Position numbers and translations under genes: made by a program. The notes below the pieces were generated by a model that saw only the letters and a list, made by a program, of their open reading frames with translations, was not told the DNA's origin and searched no databases. Of a stretch of DNA of 64,000 bases, positions 19,501-26,377 are shown in pieces (position 1 is the first letter of the stretch; every line of letters begins with the position of its first letter). This DNA is from Cyclobacteriaceae bacterium YHN15 (GTDB lineage: Bacteria; Bacteroidota; Bacteroidia; Cytophagales; Cyclobacteriaceae), in NCBI GenBank assembly GCA_003797895.1, contig RKQB01000003.1:310001-374000 (forward strand), given 5' to 3'.

Positions 19501-22500
19501 AGCACCGTCCATGACGATACCAAGTCCCACAATCATTTCAAAAACACAGGCAACCACCTGTTCCAGTTCATCGGAATGATGCATGGCTAAAGACTTGCTT
19601 CTTACTCTTTCAAGCGCCGCTACGATCTGCGACTCGCGTGCCTGAGCTTCCGCTTTTTGGAGGTCGAGGAAGCGCTGATACACATTGCCAAATTCATTGG
19701 CAATACGCCGGGTAATCTCCTTTTCCTCATCCGAAGGCGGTCTGCTTGCGCTATAGCCTAAGTAACCATATTTGCAGTATCCATCAACTACATATTGACC
19801 ATTCGGGAAGTCTTCCAGAAGAGGGCGTTCGTCTTCCGGCAGTTTTTCCAGTATTTCCTTGAATATATTAGCCATCTCGGGAATACTGTCCTTGGGAATA
19901 TACATGCCTCCCACTTGGTAGGGATTTCCAGATTTCCAATCATCAATATTTTGTTTCCATAAAGGAGTCGCCTCCATGTCTATTTCTTGCGTGGCGATTA
20001 CTGCCGCTCCCGTTCTTCCTGTCATCCGGAAGGTGAGCCGATTATTTTCAATATCTAAAAATGAGAGATGACAGTATACAGGGTCTAGGTTGAGCACGTC
20101 AAATTGCTCAAACACTACTGTCAGGAAATCACTGAGCTCATCGCTGTGCTGCATGGCCATGGCCTTGGCCCGGATACGCTCGAGGGACAATTGGATTTGG
20201 GATTCCCTCGCTTGTGCTTCTGCTTTTTGAAGGTCGAGGAAGCGTTGGTACAATCTTCCGAACTCAGTGGCAAACCTGATGACAATTTCTTCTTCTTCCG
20301 CAGTTGCTTTTCTATAATGTGAAAAACCAATGTAGCCGTAATTGAAATTCCCCTCTGTAACGTAAACACCGTCCGGGTAATCTTCCTGGGTTATTATTTC
20401 TGCTTCAGGCAGTTGTTTACTTAATTCATCAAATAATGCCCATAACTGGGGCAGTGTTTCTTTGGGAAAGTATAAGCTATTAATTGAGTTGGGTTCACTT
20501 TTTTTCCATTTATCAATGGTTTCTTTCCAGATATCCATTGCATCCATATCAATGATCTGCTCTCCCATATTTCCTCGTCCCCCTTTCCCCGTTGACCGGT
20601 GAGTGAACCTATTATTTTCCACATCGAAAAGGGAAAGTTGCGCCTGAACCGGCTTGATACCCAGAATATCAAATTGGTTAAACAATACTGTTAAAACATC
20701 CCTCAATTCTCGGGAATGATGCATTGCCATTGCCCTTGCACGAATTCGTTCCAAAGCAGCTTCTATCTTGGCTTCACGGGCTTGGGCTTCTGCTTTTTGA
20801 AGGTCTAGGAAACGCTGGTAAACGTTGCCAAACTCATTGGCAATACGACGCGTAATCTCCTTTTCCTCGTCCGAAGGAGCTCGGCTTGAGGCATAGCCTA
20901 AGTACCCATATTTACAATATCCATCAATGATATATTCACCATTCGGGTAGTCTTCCGGTAGAGGACGTTCCCCTTCCGGTAGTTTTTCCAATATTTCTTT
21001 AAAAATTTCTGCTATCTCGGGAAGATTTTCGAAGGGAATATAGAGTACATCCACATCGTTGGGATGTCCTAATTTCCAGTCCTCTAACTTTTGTTTCCAT
21101 ACAGGCGAGGCATCCAGGTCTATTTCCTGTTTGGCAATTAAAGTTGCCCCATTTTTACCCGTCATCCTAAAAGTGCTTCGATTGTTTTCAATATCGAAAA
21201 GCGAGAGAATGCAGTTTACAGGGCTTAAATTAAGCACCTCAAATTGTTCAAAAACAACCGTTAGAAAATCGCTGAGTTCGTCACTATGCTGCATGGCCAT
21301 GGCCTTTGCTCTGATGCGCTCGAGTGACAATTGAATCTGAGCCTCTCGTGCTTGTGCTTCCGCTTTTTGGAGATCGAGGAAGCGGGTGTAGGTTTGTTCG
21401 AATACTTTACCTAGTCGCTTAAAAATATCATGGGCTTCCGGAACCGGTTCATAGGTGATAAACATCACGCTAACTTTGGCACCAAACACAAAATGTTCAT
21501 ATTCGTGAGACGGGAGAAGCCCATCCTTCAGCATTCTATCATACTCTTTCTCATCAACCCCACCATGTGCCATGTGCAATTGTTTGATCTTTTCTCCCTC
21601 CATATACAGGACAGCAAATTCTACCCCGCTTTTCCTGGCATTACTGAGATCCTTTAATGCCTCAACCTTTTCTGTTTGCACGGTATTAGGCCCAAAAATT
21701 TCTCCATTAAGACTTAAATAGTCCACGTAGGAATTATTGTCTTCGCTCCACACATTAAAGCCGGTGGTCCAAGTTTTAATACCCAAGGCACTAACTTGAT
21801 TGAATAAAAGCACTGCCACATCCGTCAATTCATCGCTGCGCTGCATCGCCATGGTTCGTGATCTGACTTTCTCCAATGCATTTTCAATCTGCGCTTCCCT
21901 GGCTTGGGCTTCGGCTTTTTGGATATCGAGAAAGCGGGTGTAGGTTTGTTCGAATTCTTTGGCAAAGCGCTTAAAAACGTCATGGGCTTCAGGTGCAGGT
22001 ACCAAGGTTACGAACAATAAGTACCCGTACTTGAAATAGGCCATGTGGTTAATCTGGTACTCGGGGGCCTTGGCTAAATGGTTATCAATTGCTTCATTTT
22101 CAAAATTATTCCGGGAAGCAAAATATTGGTAAAGTTCCTTAATTCGATCACCGCTAAACTCATCAACCAATAGAGATTCCCCTCGCTGTCCTGCTTCGTA
22201 GTACTTTTTGAAAATATATTCTCTTGGGGTTGGGTAAGGCGGTAAAGTGCCTTCCAGGTCGCTGAACCATTCGGTGGAATCATGCTCGTTGTAGATATTA
22301 AAGGCACAGCCGCGAGTGGGAATTCCCAGTTCCACCACCTGCCTGTTGAGCAAATACGACACTTCGGCCAATTCCTCACTGCTTTGCATGGCCATGGTGC
22401 GGGCCCGTACCCGCTCCAAAGCGAGTTGAATCTGTGCTTCCCTAGCCTGTGCTTCTGCTTTTTGAAGGTCAAGAAATCGCTGATAAGCTTGGTTGAACGC

Positions 22501-24057
22501 CCCCGCGATTTTCAATACGATGGTTTTGGTGTCCTCGGAGGGAGGACTTACCAGATCAATCCCCAGAATTCCATCAGAAATTCTAGCGCAGGCACTCCAT
22601 TGATGGGTTAGGATTCCCTTTGCTAAAGCTTCTTTAACAACAGTTGCAACTTCAGGATTAATTTCTTCTATCTCGTAAACTGCCCTCTCTAGTTTTTCAA
22701 GGGGGTAATCAGCGACTAAGTAGTTCAGGTCAGTTTGCTGGAAGATTTTAAATGGGTATCCCATCATTTCATACTTTTTGAAGTCGAATTGAAGGGTATA
22801 ACTTTGCTGGTTTCCTATATTTCCCGGACTTGAAAAATCCCAGGCTTTCACCCATCCATCCTGATCGACCAGATAAAAAGTGACTCCTGAAAGTCCCTGA
22901 ATCTGAAGTGAGTTAAGTTGAGTCAATATTTCTTTGTTAACCTTATCCAGGTCATCGGGATGGTGCATAGCCATGGATTGGGCACGAACACGTTCCACTG
23001 CAACCTCAATCTGTGCTTCTCTTGCCTGAGCTTCCGCTTTTTGGATATCCCGAAATCGCTGAAAGGCCAAGGAAAAAACCTGGTGAAAACGCTTGAATAA
23101 AGTCAAAACATCGGCAGCCATTGGCTGGTACACCGTCAGTCCAAGACCTCCTTCACCTATAGACAAAAAGCAATAATCTAATTCGGTGGCTTTATCCAAA
23201 AATGGATCGGGAAAATGGTTTTCTTCTTTTCGGTGTGCGCGAAAGTCTTCGAGTTCCTGACCACTTAATCCGCCAATGAAATACCCATCCCGTGAGGCAA
23301 GCATCTGCCTGACCATGCCATGCTCTACCGGGCTTTTGAGGTATTCGGTTTTTTCTATGGTAGTTTTGTCATAAGGAGTGAAATACTGGTAGCAGAGGTA
23401 CTGGCCGATGTTTTCGTCTATGATCGCAATCTGAACATTCCGGATTTTTTCTACACCAAATTGCTGTAACTGCTCCGAAATTGCTCGGCATACATCCAGC
23501 ATATCCTCGGGTTTTTTCATACCCATGGCTACTGCACGCACTTTCTCCAGTGCCGCTTCGATCTCCAATTCAAGAGTCCTGCTTTTTACCATTGCCAGCA
23601 GCTTGGCATTTTCTGCCTTTACAGCATCCATTGAAAAAGCCTCGCCTTCCATGGCTTTCATGTCGGGGTAGGAGCCATGTTGATGAATGGCAATCCAGCC
23701 GGTATCTGTTTTCTCCAGAAGGGATGACATCCGAAATGGGCCATAGAGTGTCCATTCACCCTCGGCTTTTACATAGATATCGGTAAATTCATGCACCATC
23801 ATGTATTCTCCATATGGAATCAACTCAACCTCCTGGTTGCGGATTTCAACTGTTCCCAGCATCTGATTCATGATGCTGTTGGTATAGTCAATGATTTCCT
23901 GTTTGCTATTCCATATCTCTTCCTTGGTGCCTCCAATATTTCGATAATCATCCCGAAGAAAAGTGGCCCACGTTTCAATATCACCTTTGAGATAGGTGGT
24001 CCAATAGGCTTCAAGCCATTGAGCCAATTCTTTTTTTAGCGCTGGAGTTACTTTCAT
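16516..24057 (-). CDS. Giant cytoplasmic histidine kinase: SnoaL domain plus 11 GAF-like modules (2513 aa)
   Basis: A soluble kinase. Residues 1-125 form a SnoaL/NTF2-like domain (ending GWIAIHQHGSYPD), then a coiled coil, then 11 modules with entry motifs near 178, 363, 556, 737, 920, 1110, 1302, 1491, 1677, 1867 and 2057. HisKA follows with His2259 (AGIAHEIKNP), N box NLCNNAFDAM, and G boxes DNGPGIPD and GTGLGLS. Modules 5, 7 and 9 are close copies of each other (SLERIRAKAMAMQHSDEL; CKYGYLGYASS or similar), with 6 more distantly related. The start ATG overlaps the TGA of a broken upstream kinase remnant in an ATGA arrangement; the stop lies 1 base before the next kinase gene. A palindrome (16802-16819) and a TTG-rich repeat (17171-17212) are read in frame in loops. 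The GAF call is inferred; ligands are unknown. Confidence 0.94.
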   Translation of the reverse strand: MKVTPALKKELAQWLEAYWTTYLKGDIETWATFLRDDYRNIGGTKEEIWNSKQEIIDYTNSIMNQMLGTVEIRNQEVELIPYGEYMMVHEFTDIYVKAEGEWTLYGPFRMSSLLEKTDTGWIAIHQHGSYPDMKAMEGEAFSMDAVKAENAKLLAMVKSRTLELEIEAALEKVRAVAMGMKKPEDMLDVCRAISEQLQQFGVEKIRNVQIAIIDENIGQYLCYQYFTPYDKTTIEKTEYLKSPVEHGMVRQMLASRDGYFIGGLSGQELEDFRAHRKEENHFPDPFLDKATELDYCFLSIGEGGLGLTVYQPMAADVLTLFKRFHQVFSLAFQRFRDIQKAEAQAREAQIEVAVERVRAQSMAMHHPDDLDKVNKEILTQLNSLQIQGLSGVTFYLVDQDGWVKAWDFSSPGNIGNQQSYTLQFDFKKYEMMGYPFKIFQQTDLNYLVADYPLEKLERAVYEIEEINPEVATVVKEALAKGILTHQWSACARISDGILGIDLVSPPSEDTKTIVLKIAGAFNQAYQRFLDLQKAEAQAREAQIQLALERVRARTMAMQSSEELAEVSYLLNRQVVELGIPTRGCAFNIYNEHDSTEWFSDLEGTLPPYPTPREYIFKKYYEAGQRGESLLVDEFSGDRIKELYQYFASRNNFENEAIDNHLAKAPEYQINHMAYFKYGYLLFVTLVPAPEAHDVFKRFAKEFEQTYTRFLDIQKAEAQAREAQIENALEKVRSRTMAMQRSDELTDVAVLLFNQVSALGIKTWTTGFNVWSEDNNSYVDYLSLNGEIFGPNTVQTEKVEALKDLSNARKSGVEFAVLYMEGEKIKQLHMAHGGVDEKEYDRMLKDGLLPSHEYEHFVFGAKVSVMFITYEPVPEAHDIFKRLGKVFEQTYTRFLDLQKAEAQAREAQIQLSLERIRAKAMAMQHSDELSDFLTVVFEQFEVLNLSPVNCILSLFDIENNRSTFRMTGKNGATLIAKQEIDLDASPVWKQKLEDWKLGHPNDVDVLYIPFENLPEIAEIFKEILEKLPEGERPLPEDYPNGEYIIDGYCKYGYLGYASSRAPSDEEKEITRRIANEFGNVYQRFLDLQKAEAQAREAKIEAALERIRARAMAMHHSRELRDVLTVLFNQFDILGIKPVQAQLSLFDVENNRFTHRSTGKGGRGNMGEQIIDMDAMDIWKETIDKWKKSEPNSINSLYFPKETLPQLWALFDELSKQLPEAEIITQEDYPDGVYVTEGNFNYGYIGFSHYRKATAEEEEIVIRFATEFGRLYQRFLDLQKAEAQARESQIQLSLERIRAKAMAMQHSDELSDFLTVVFEQFDVLNLDPVYCHLSFLDIENNRLTFRMTGRTGAAVIATQEIDMEATPLWKQNIDDWKSGNPYQVGGMYIPKDSIPEMANIFKEILEKLPEDERPLLEDFPNGQYVVDGYCKYGYLGYSASRPPSDEEKEITRRIANEFGNVYQRFLDLQKAEAQARESQIVAALERVRSKSLAMHHSDELEQVVACVFEMIVGLGIVMDGALLYVFNRESKNINLWLASVLYPNPIFIDLPFEEQMLDNEIIRNLWESTDNRQSLNRVYSGEGKNDYFRYVQRHNRSKFPEIIDLPDWSFSFAAEKNSVLGIDSWSGHTFTESDLTLLRRFAKVFEQAYIRFLDLQKAEAQARESQIQLSLERIRAKAMALQHSDELIDFLTVLFEQFTLLDLKPVFCHLSLLDLENNRMTYRMTGSKGARLFTSGQIDLDISSVWYNKIQELKSGRPREVDVMYFPNEIIPEISSHVKEMLGNPPENELPQLEDFPDGQYVVEGYCKYGYLGFSASSPPSDEAREITRRISNEFGNVYQRFLDLQKAEAQAREAEIEVALEKVRSRSLAMHKSEELKEVVFSVFERLRELQIQTDSTNIVIYHDENEKVEFWTANEMNYATKFTLPMTERFYPIEGVKFRKEQKVFQRHLPFEEKNRFWEELFETPDFRKVPEARKNFLLEKTDCLTQLIAFGKFTGIMLNRYFNTPFSVWEFEITERFAKVFDQAYTRFLDLQKAEAQALEATKRASVDRVRAEIASMRTTSDLERIQPLIWNELKILGVPFIRCGVFIMDQAKQAVQAFLSTPDGKSIAAFRLPYHATEQTRQIVLNWQQKQSFKDHMDEAAFAEFTRNLVEQGAMASTEKYVTENRPTDLYLHFLPFLQGMLYVGNDAPLKDEELQLVQNLAEAFSTAYARYEDFNKLELAKSEVESAMSELKATQAQLIQQEKLVSLGQLTAGIAHEIKNPLNFVNNFSEVSLELLDEVKETRIKSQKTRPRTEEDEIEDEILEDIRANLQRIHEHGSRANGIVTSMLQHSRGGSGKKEPTDLNALVKEYVNLSFHGMRAGKNPIDVEIELDLDKEIKEVPLVREDFTRVIINLCNNAFDAMRSKLDLPSPDSHRGENLAGLEAYHPKLTVSTKSESDHMLISVEDNGPGIPDEIKDKILQPFFTTKKGTEGTGLGLSITHDIVKAHGGSISVESDAKGSIFTIKLPNNS
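16802..16819. repeat. CCCCGAT...ATCGGGG palindromic element in coding sequence
   Basis: A 7-bp perfect inverted repeat with a 4-base centre is translated within the residues DLPSPDSHRGENLAG of the 2513-aa kinase, in the loop after the N box. Shorter pieces of the same motif (CCCTATCGGGATG, TCCCGATAGCCGG) lie between genes near 29092 and 33960. Confidence 0.6.
17171..17212. repeat. TTG/CTTG-rich repeat in the DHp loop
   Basis: Near copy of the element at 6595-6632, at the homologous place in the paralogous kinase gene, encoding KETRIKSQKTRPRTEE. Because the flanking kinase DNA is also alike, this copy probably spread by gene duplication or conversion rather than by a second insertion. Confidence 0.6.
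17880..23530 (-). repeat. Tandem array of 11 sensory modules, about 560 bp period
   Basis: Eleven degenerate direct repeats in the 2513-aa kinase gene, with the same invariant linker as the 2796-aa kinase. Copies 5, 7 and 9 (about 20730-21300, 19590-20160 and 18460-19030) are much more alike than the others, indicating recent duplication or conversion. Confidence 0.85.
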
Positions 24058-24493
24058 CTGTTGTCGGTATTGATTGGTATTTGAATAATAAACTCACTTC
24101 CCTTCCCTTCTTCAGTCTCTCTAAGCCAAGTGCAATCCTGATCTTTGAATAGAAATTCCAATCCTGCCTGCCTGCCTTATCGGCAGGAAAGTCTGAGGCT
24201 ACAAGTACATAGTTTCCACATTGTTCATTTACCAGCATTAGGTTTTCCTCAGGTAGGACATTGATCTGCCGGTTTCTCATTTCTGTTTTTCCGACTACCT
24301 CGTTCATTTGGGCTTTATAAAATTCGATCCCAGCTGCTTTGGAATGGCAGATCTGGGATTCTGAGGTACCGATCATTTCATAATTGTCATCCAAAGTGGG
24401 GGCAAAAGTTTCAAGGTCACCACTTGTAAAACTGCCCCGATATAATTCGTATGTTTTCCTGGCTTCAGCCTCTCTTTGAGGGATTGAATTCAT
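24054..24493 (-). pseudogene. Remnant of a SnoaL-histidine kinase gene (internal deletion and frameshift)
   Basis: Residues 1-118 of the open frame starting at 24493 are a SnoaL-like domain similar to the N-terminus of the next gene (compare TYELYRGSFTSGDLETFAP with YWTTYLKGDIETWATF). After NFYSKIRI the frame shifts: the third frame continues TWLRETEEGKGSEFIIQIP and stops at 24054-24056. GSEFIIQ.P is the C-terminal end of the kinase cores here (GEGSEFIIQLP in the 2796-aa kinase), and its DNA shares ATAATAAACTCACTTCC with 5890-5945. I infer that a complete giant kinase lost everything between its SnoaL domain and the last 15 residues, then acquired a frameshift. The 160-residue reading to 24011 is an artefact of that shift. 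A small functional SnoaL protein remains possible. Confidence 0.75.
24163..24191. repeat. CCTGCC...GGCAGG element inside the SnoaL remnant
   Basis: Repeated CCTG units followed by a CCTGCC/GGCAGG dyad (loop TTATC) are translated as DFPADKAGRQ in the SnoaL domain, where the paralogous domain has no counterpart. A related dyad occurs between genes at 40293-40319. Confidence 0.55.
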
Positions 24494-24590
24494 ATCATAA
24501 TATTTAGGATGAACTTGAGGAAAAAATAAAAAATTTGACGTCCATGCATGCCCTCCTCATGCACCCTTGAACAGGATTGATTCAATAAAG

Positions 24591-24624
24591 TCATTCCCCT
24601 GAATTTCATATTTCAGAGGAATGA
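24591..24624 (-). terminator. Putative hairpin terminator after the receiver gene
   Basis: TCATTCCCCTGAA pairs with TTCAGAGGAATGA (13-bp stem, one mismatch, 8-base loop), just downstream of the CheY-like gene stop. The following bases on the minus strand are only weakly T-rich (CTTTATTG), so this may be a partial terminator and the kinase array may still be read through. Confidence 0.5.
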
Positions 24625-24629
24625 CCCAT

Positions 24630-25013
24630 TTAATTTTCACCCCCCAAGGCCTGATTCATTTCTCCTTTCAGGGTATCAAAATCTATAGGCTTGGTGAAAA
24701 AGCCTTTAGCACCGGAACTGATGGCTCTTTGGTAGTTTTCATCATCACCATAGGCTGAAATCATGCTGACGTGGATTTCCGGAAACTCTGTTTTGACCTT
24801 ATCCAACAATTCCAGTCCGGTCATTCCTGGCATATTGATGTCAGAAAAAATATACATTATTTCAGGAGGCCGATGACTTCTTAGAAAATCAAGGGCCTCA
24901 TTTCCGGAGAATGCAAATTCAATTTCAATGGAACCGCTCCGGATTTCCTTTCTAAGTTTTTGGCGGAACAACATCTCTACATCTCTTTCATCATCTACTA
25001 CTAAAAATTTCAT
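24630..25013 (-). CDS. Stand-alone CheY-like response regulator receiver
   Basis: A single receiver domain of 127 residues and nothing else. The acidic pair is Asp7/Asp8, the phospho-acceptor Asp58 (FSDINMPGMTG), the switch Ser86 (SMISAYG) and the conserved Lys108 (FFTKPID). There is no output domain, so it must act through a partner protein or as a phosphate sink. It lies upstream of five histidine kinases that all lack receivers, which makes it the obvious candidate partner; that pairing is inferred from position. A hairpin separates it from the kinase array. Confidence 0.93.
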   Translation of the reverse strand: MKFLVVDDERDVEMLFRQKLRKEIRSGSIEIEFAFSGNEALDFLRSHRPPEIMYIFSDINMPGMTGLELLDKVKTEFPEIHVSMISAYGDDENYQRAISSGAKGFFTKPIDFDTLKGEMNQALGGEN

Positions 25014-25448
25014 GTTTTTATTCGTTTAGGGGTATTTTGATTATAATTTTTCTTTGCTTGTGTTATTCATTTCCATGAATAAACCTTTAGTCTATAATTC
25101 TCTATAAGTTACTCATTTTAAAGTAATTTCATAGACCTTGATTTCTGTTATTTTCTTCTAAAACCTGAAAAATTCAATCATTTATCCAAAGCCATTGATT
25201 TTATCATTTTCTTGAAAATTCAGGCACTTTATTTAAGTAATTATTCAATTTAAAAAAATCGTATGGCTAAGAAATGCTATTAGGACGAATGGGTACTTTA
25301 TCTGTCCGAATGACTGGTTTTTTTTCCCCAATGAAAATATTGGAATGTTGGAAGCATGGCATTTTTTTATATTATTCACTACACAGGAAGTCCAGTAAAA
25401 CCTTCAATTTCAAAATCCCACTTGTGATCCTCCCACCTCATCACTTGA
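25014..25448. other. AT-rich intergenic region upstream of the receiver gene
   Basis: About 435 bases with no convincing gene; an open frame at 25274-25510 has no recognisable content and overlaps the end of the next gene. The part next to 25013 presumably carries the promoter of the receiver and kinase array, but I could not identify a clear Bacteroidota -7/-33 pair. Confidence 0.5.
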
Positions 25449-25934
25449 TTACATCTTCTTTAAAACCTCATTCAATCTGGAGTAATCCGCATAACCACGT
25501 TCTTCAATAATTTTCCCTTGTTCAAACCTAAAAGTAAAATGTACAGGAAATTCGAAGCTTTGGTTATTTGCTGCCAAAGTACCTTTCCATACGCCCCAGA
25601 AATTGACCCAAATATTGCCGCGATCATCTACAACCTTTTGAAAGAATTCTTTTTCTTTCAAAAAACTATAGGAAGACAAAAGGTCAATAAAGCCACTTTC
25701 TCCCACAATGGTTTCTTCCACACTGGAATAATTGTCGTCAAACGCATTCCAGTAAATCCTGGCCCCTGATGCATAGTGAGTTCTAAAGGACTCCCAATCT
25801 TCAGCCATATAATCATTAAACATACCCCTGACTGTTTCAATTTCCGGAGAATCCTCAACATATCTTTCAAGGGTTTTATTTTGACAGCAAAATAAGACAG
25901 GTATCAAAACACTAAGAATGAATATCTTTTTCAT
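25449..25934 (-). CDS. SnoaL/NTF2-like lipoprotein
   Basis: A 161-residue protein with a lipoprotein signal (MKKIFILSVLIPVLFCC, acylated Cys at about 16 or 17). The mature part resembles NTF2-fold SnoaL-like proteins: an N-terminal helix (ETVRGMFNDYMAEDWESFRTHY), then strands ending with FTFRFEQGKIIEERGYADY. Such domains bind small molecules or are catalytic; no catalytic set is evident. It is a single gene between the kinase array and the TPR kinase/LytTR pair. The SnoaL fold also occurs in the nearby 2513-aa kinase and its broken relative, so these may share an origin, but identity is low. Confidence 0.8.
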   Translation of the reverse strand: MKKIFILSVLIPVLFCCQNKTLERYVEDSPEIETVRGMFNDYMAEDWESFRTHYASGARIYWNAFDDNYSSVEETIVGESGFIDLLSSYSFLKEKEFFQKVVDDRGNIWVNFWGVWKGTLAANNQSFEFPVHFTFRFEQGKIIEERGYADYSRLNEVLKKM

Positions 25935-26377
25935 GTCTATTTATGGCTATTTTTTTTTTAAATCAATAGAATTTTGTTATCCCAAAAGTTAAATCCCAAT
26001 TATCTATAACCAAGCCGAAGCCTGACAATTGATTGATATTCAATATAACAAATCATTTCCACACTTAGCACTTTATCATGTTATTGGAGAAAAAAAGGAA
26101 GTGGTAGTCCAATCAGAATTGTTGAAAAAAGTTCTTCTCCATTTCGGGTCTTGAAGCTGATGACTGTTACTTCATGATTTTGAACTCGTGTTTTGGAATT
26201 TTTATTGGGGCTTTCTGTTTTAATTTTGGATTCTTCGGTCTTCGGTCATCGGTCTTCCGTCCCCTTTACAGAAGTAGATAGGCTGGCTAACTGGCATGAT
26301 TGCGGATCATCATATTCCTTTTTTAATTATCCAAAAGAATATGGAAATCAGATACATATATTTTGTTATATTTCGTA
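25935..26377. other. Divergent intergenic region with TTCGGTC repeats
   Basis: About 443 AT-rich bases between the SnoaL lipoprotein (minus) and the TPR kinase (plus), expected to hold both promoters. At 26233-26261 there are tandem TCTTCGGTC/TTCCGTC units, related to those embedded in the kinase gene at 14566-14598. No gene is supported. Confidence 0.5.

Noticed and set aside
24011..24053. Extension of the SnoaL reading frame to 24011 as real protein
   Set aside because: Beyond the frameshift the residues match no SnoaL or kinase pattern, whereas the other frame continues into a recognisable kinase C-terminus.
5883..24057. Giant genes as megasynthases (NRPS/PKS) or adhesins
   Set aside because: There are no carrier, adenylation or ketosynthase motifs and no signal peptide; the C-termini are complete histidine kinase cores.
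25274..25510. Open frame of 78 codons on the plus strand
   Set aside because: It overlaps the SnoaL lipoprotein gene on the other strand and has low-complexity, AT-driven content.
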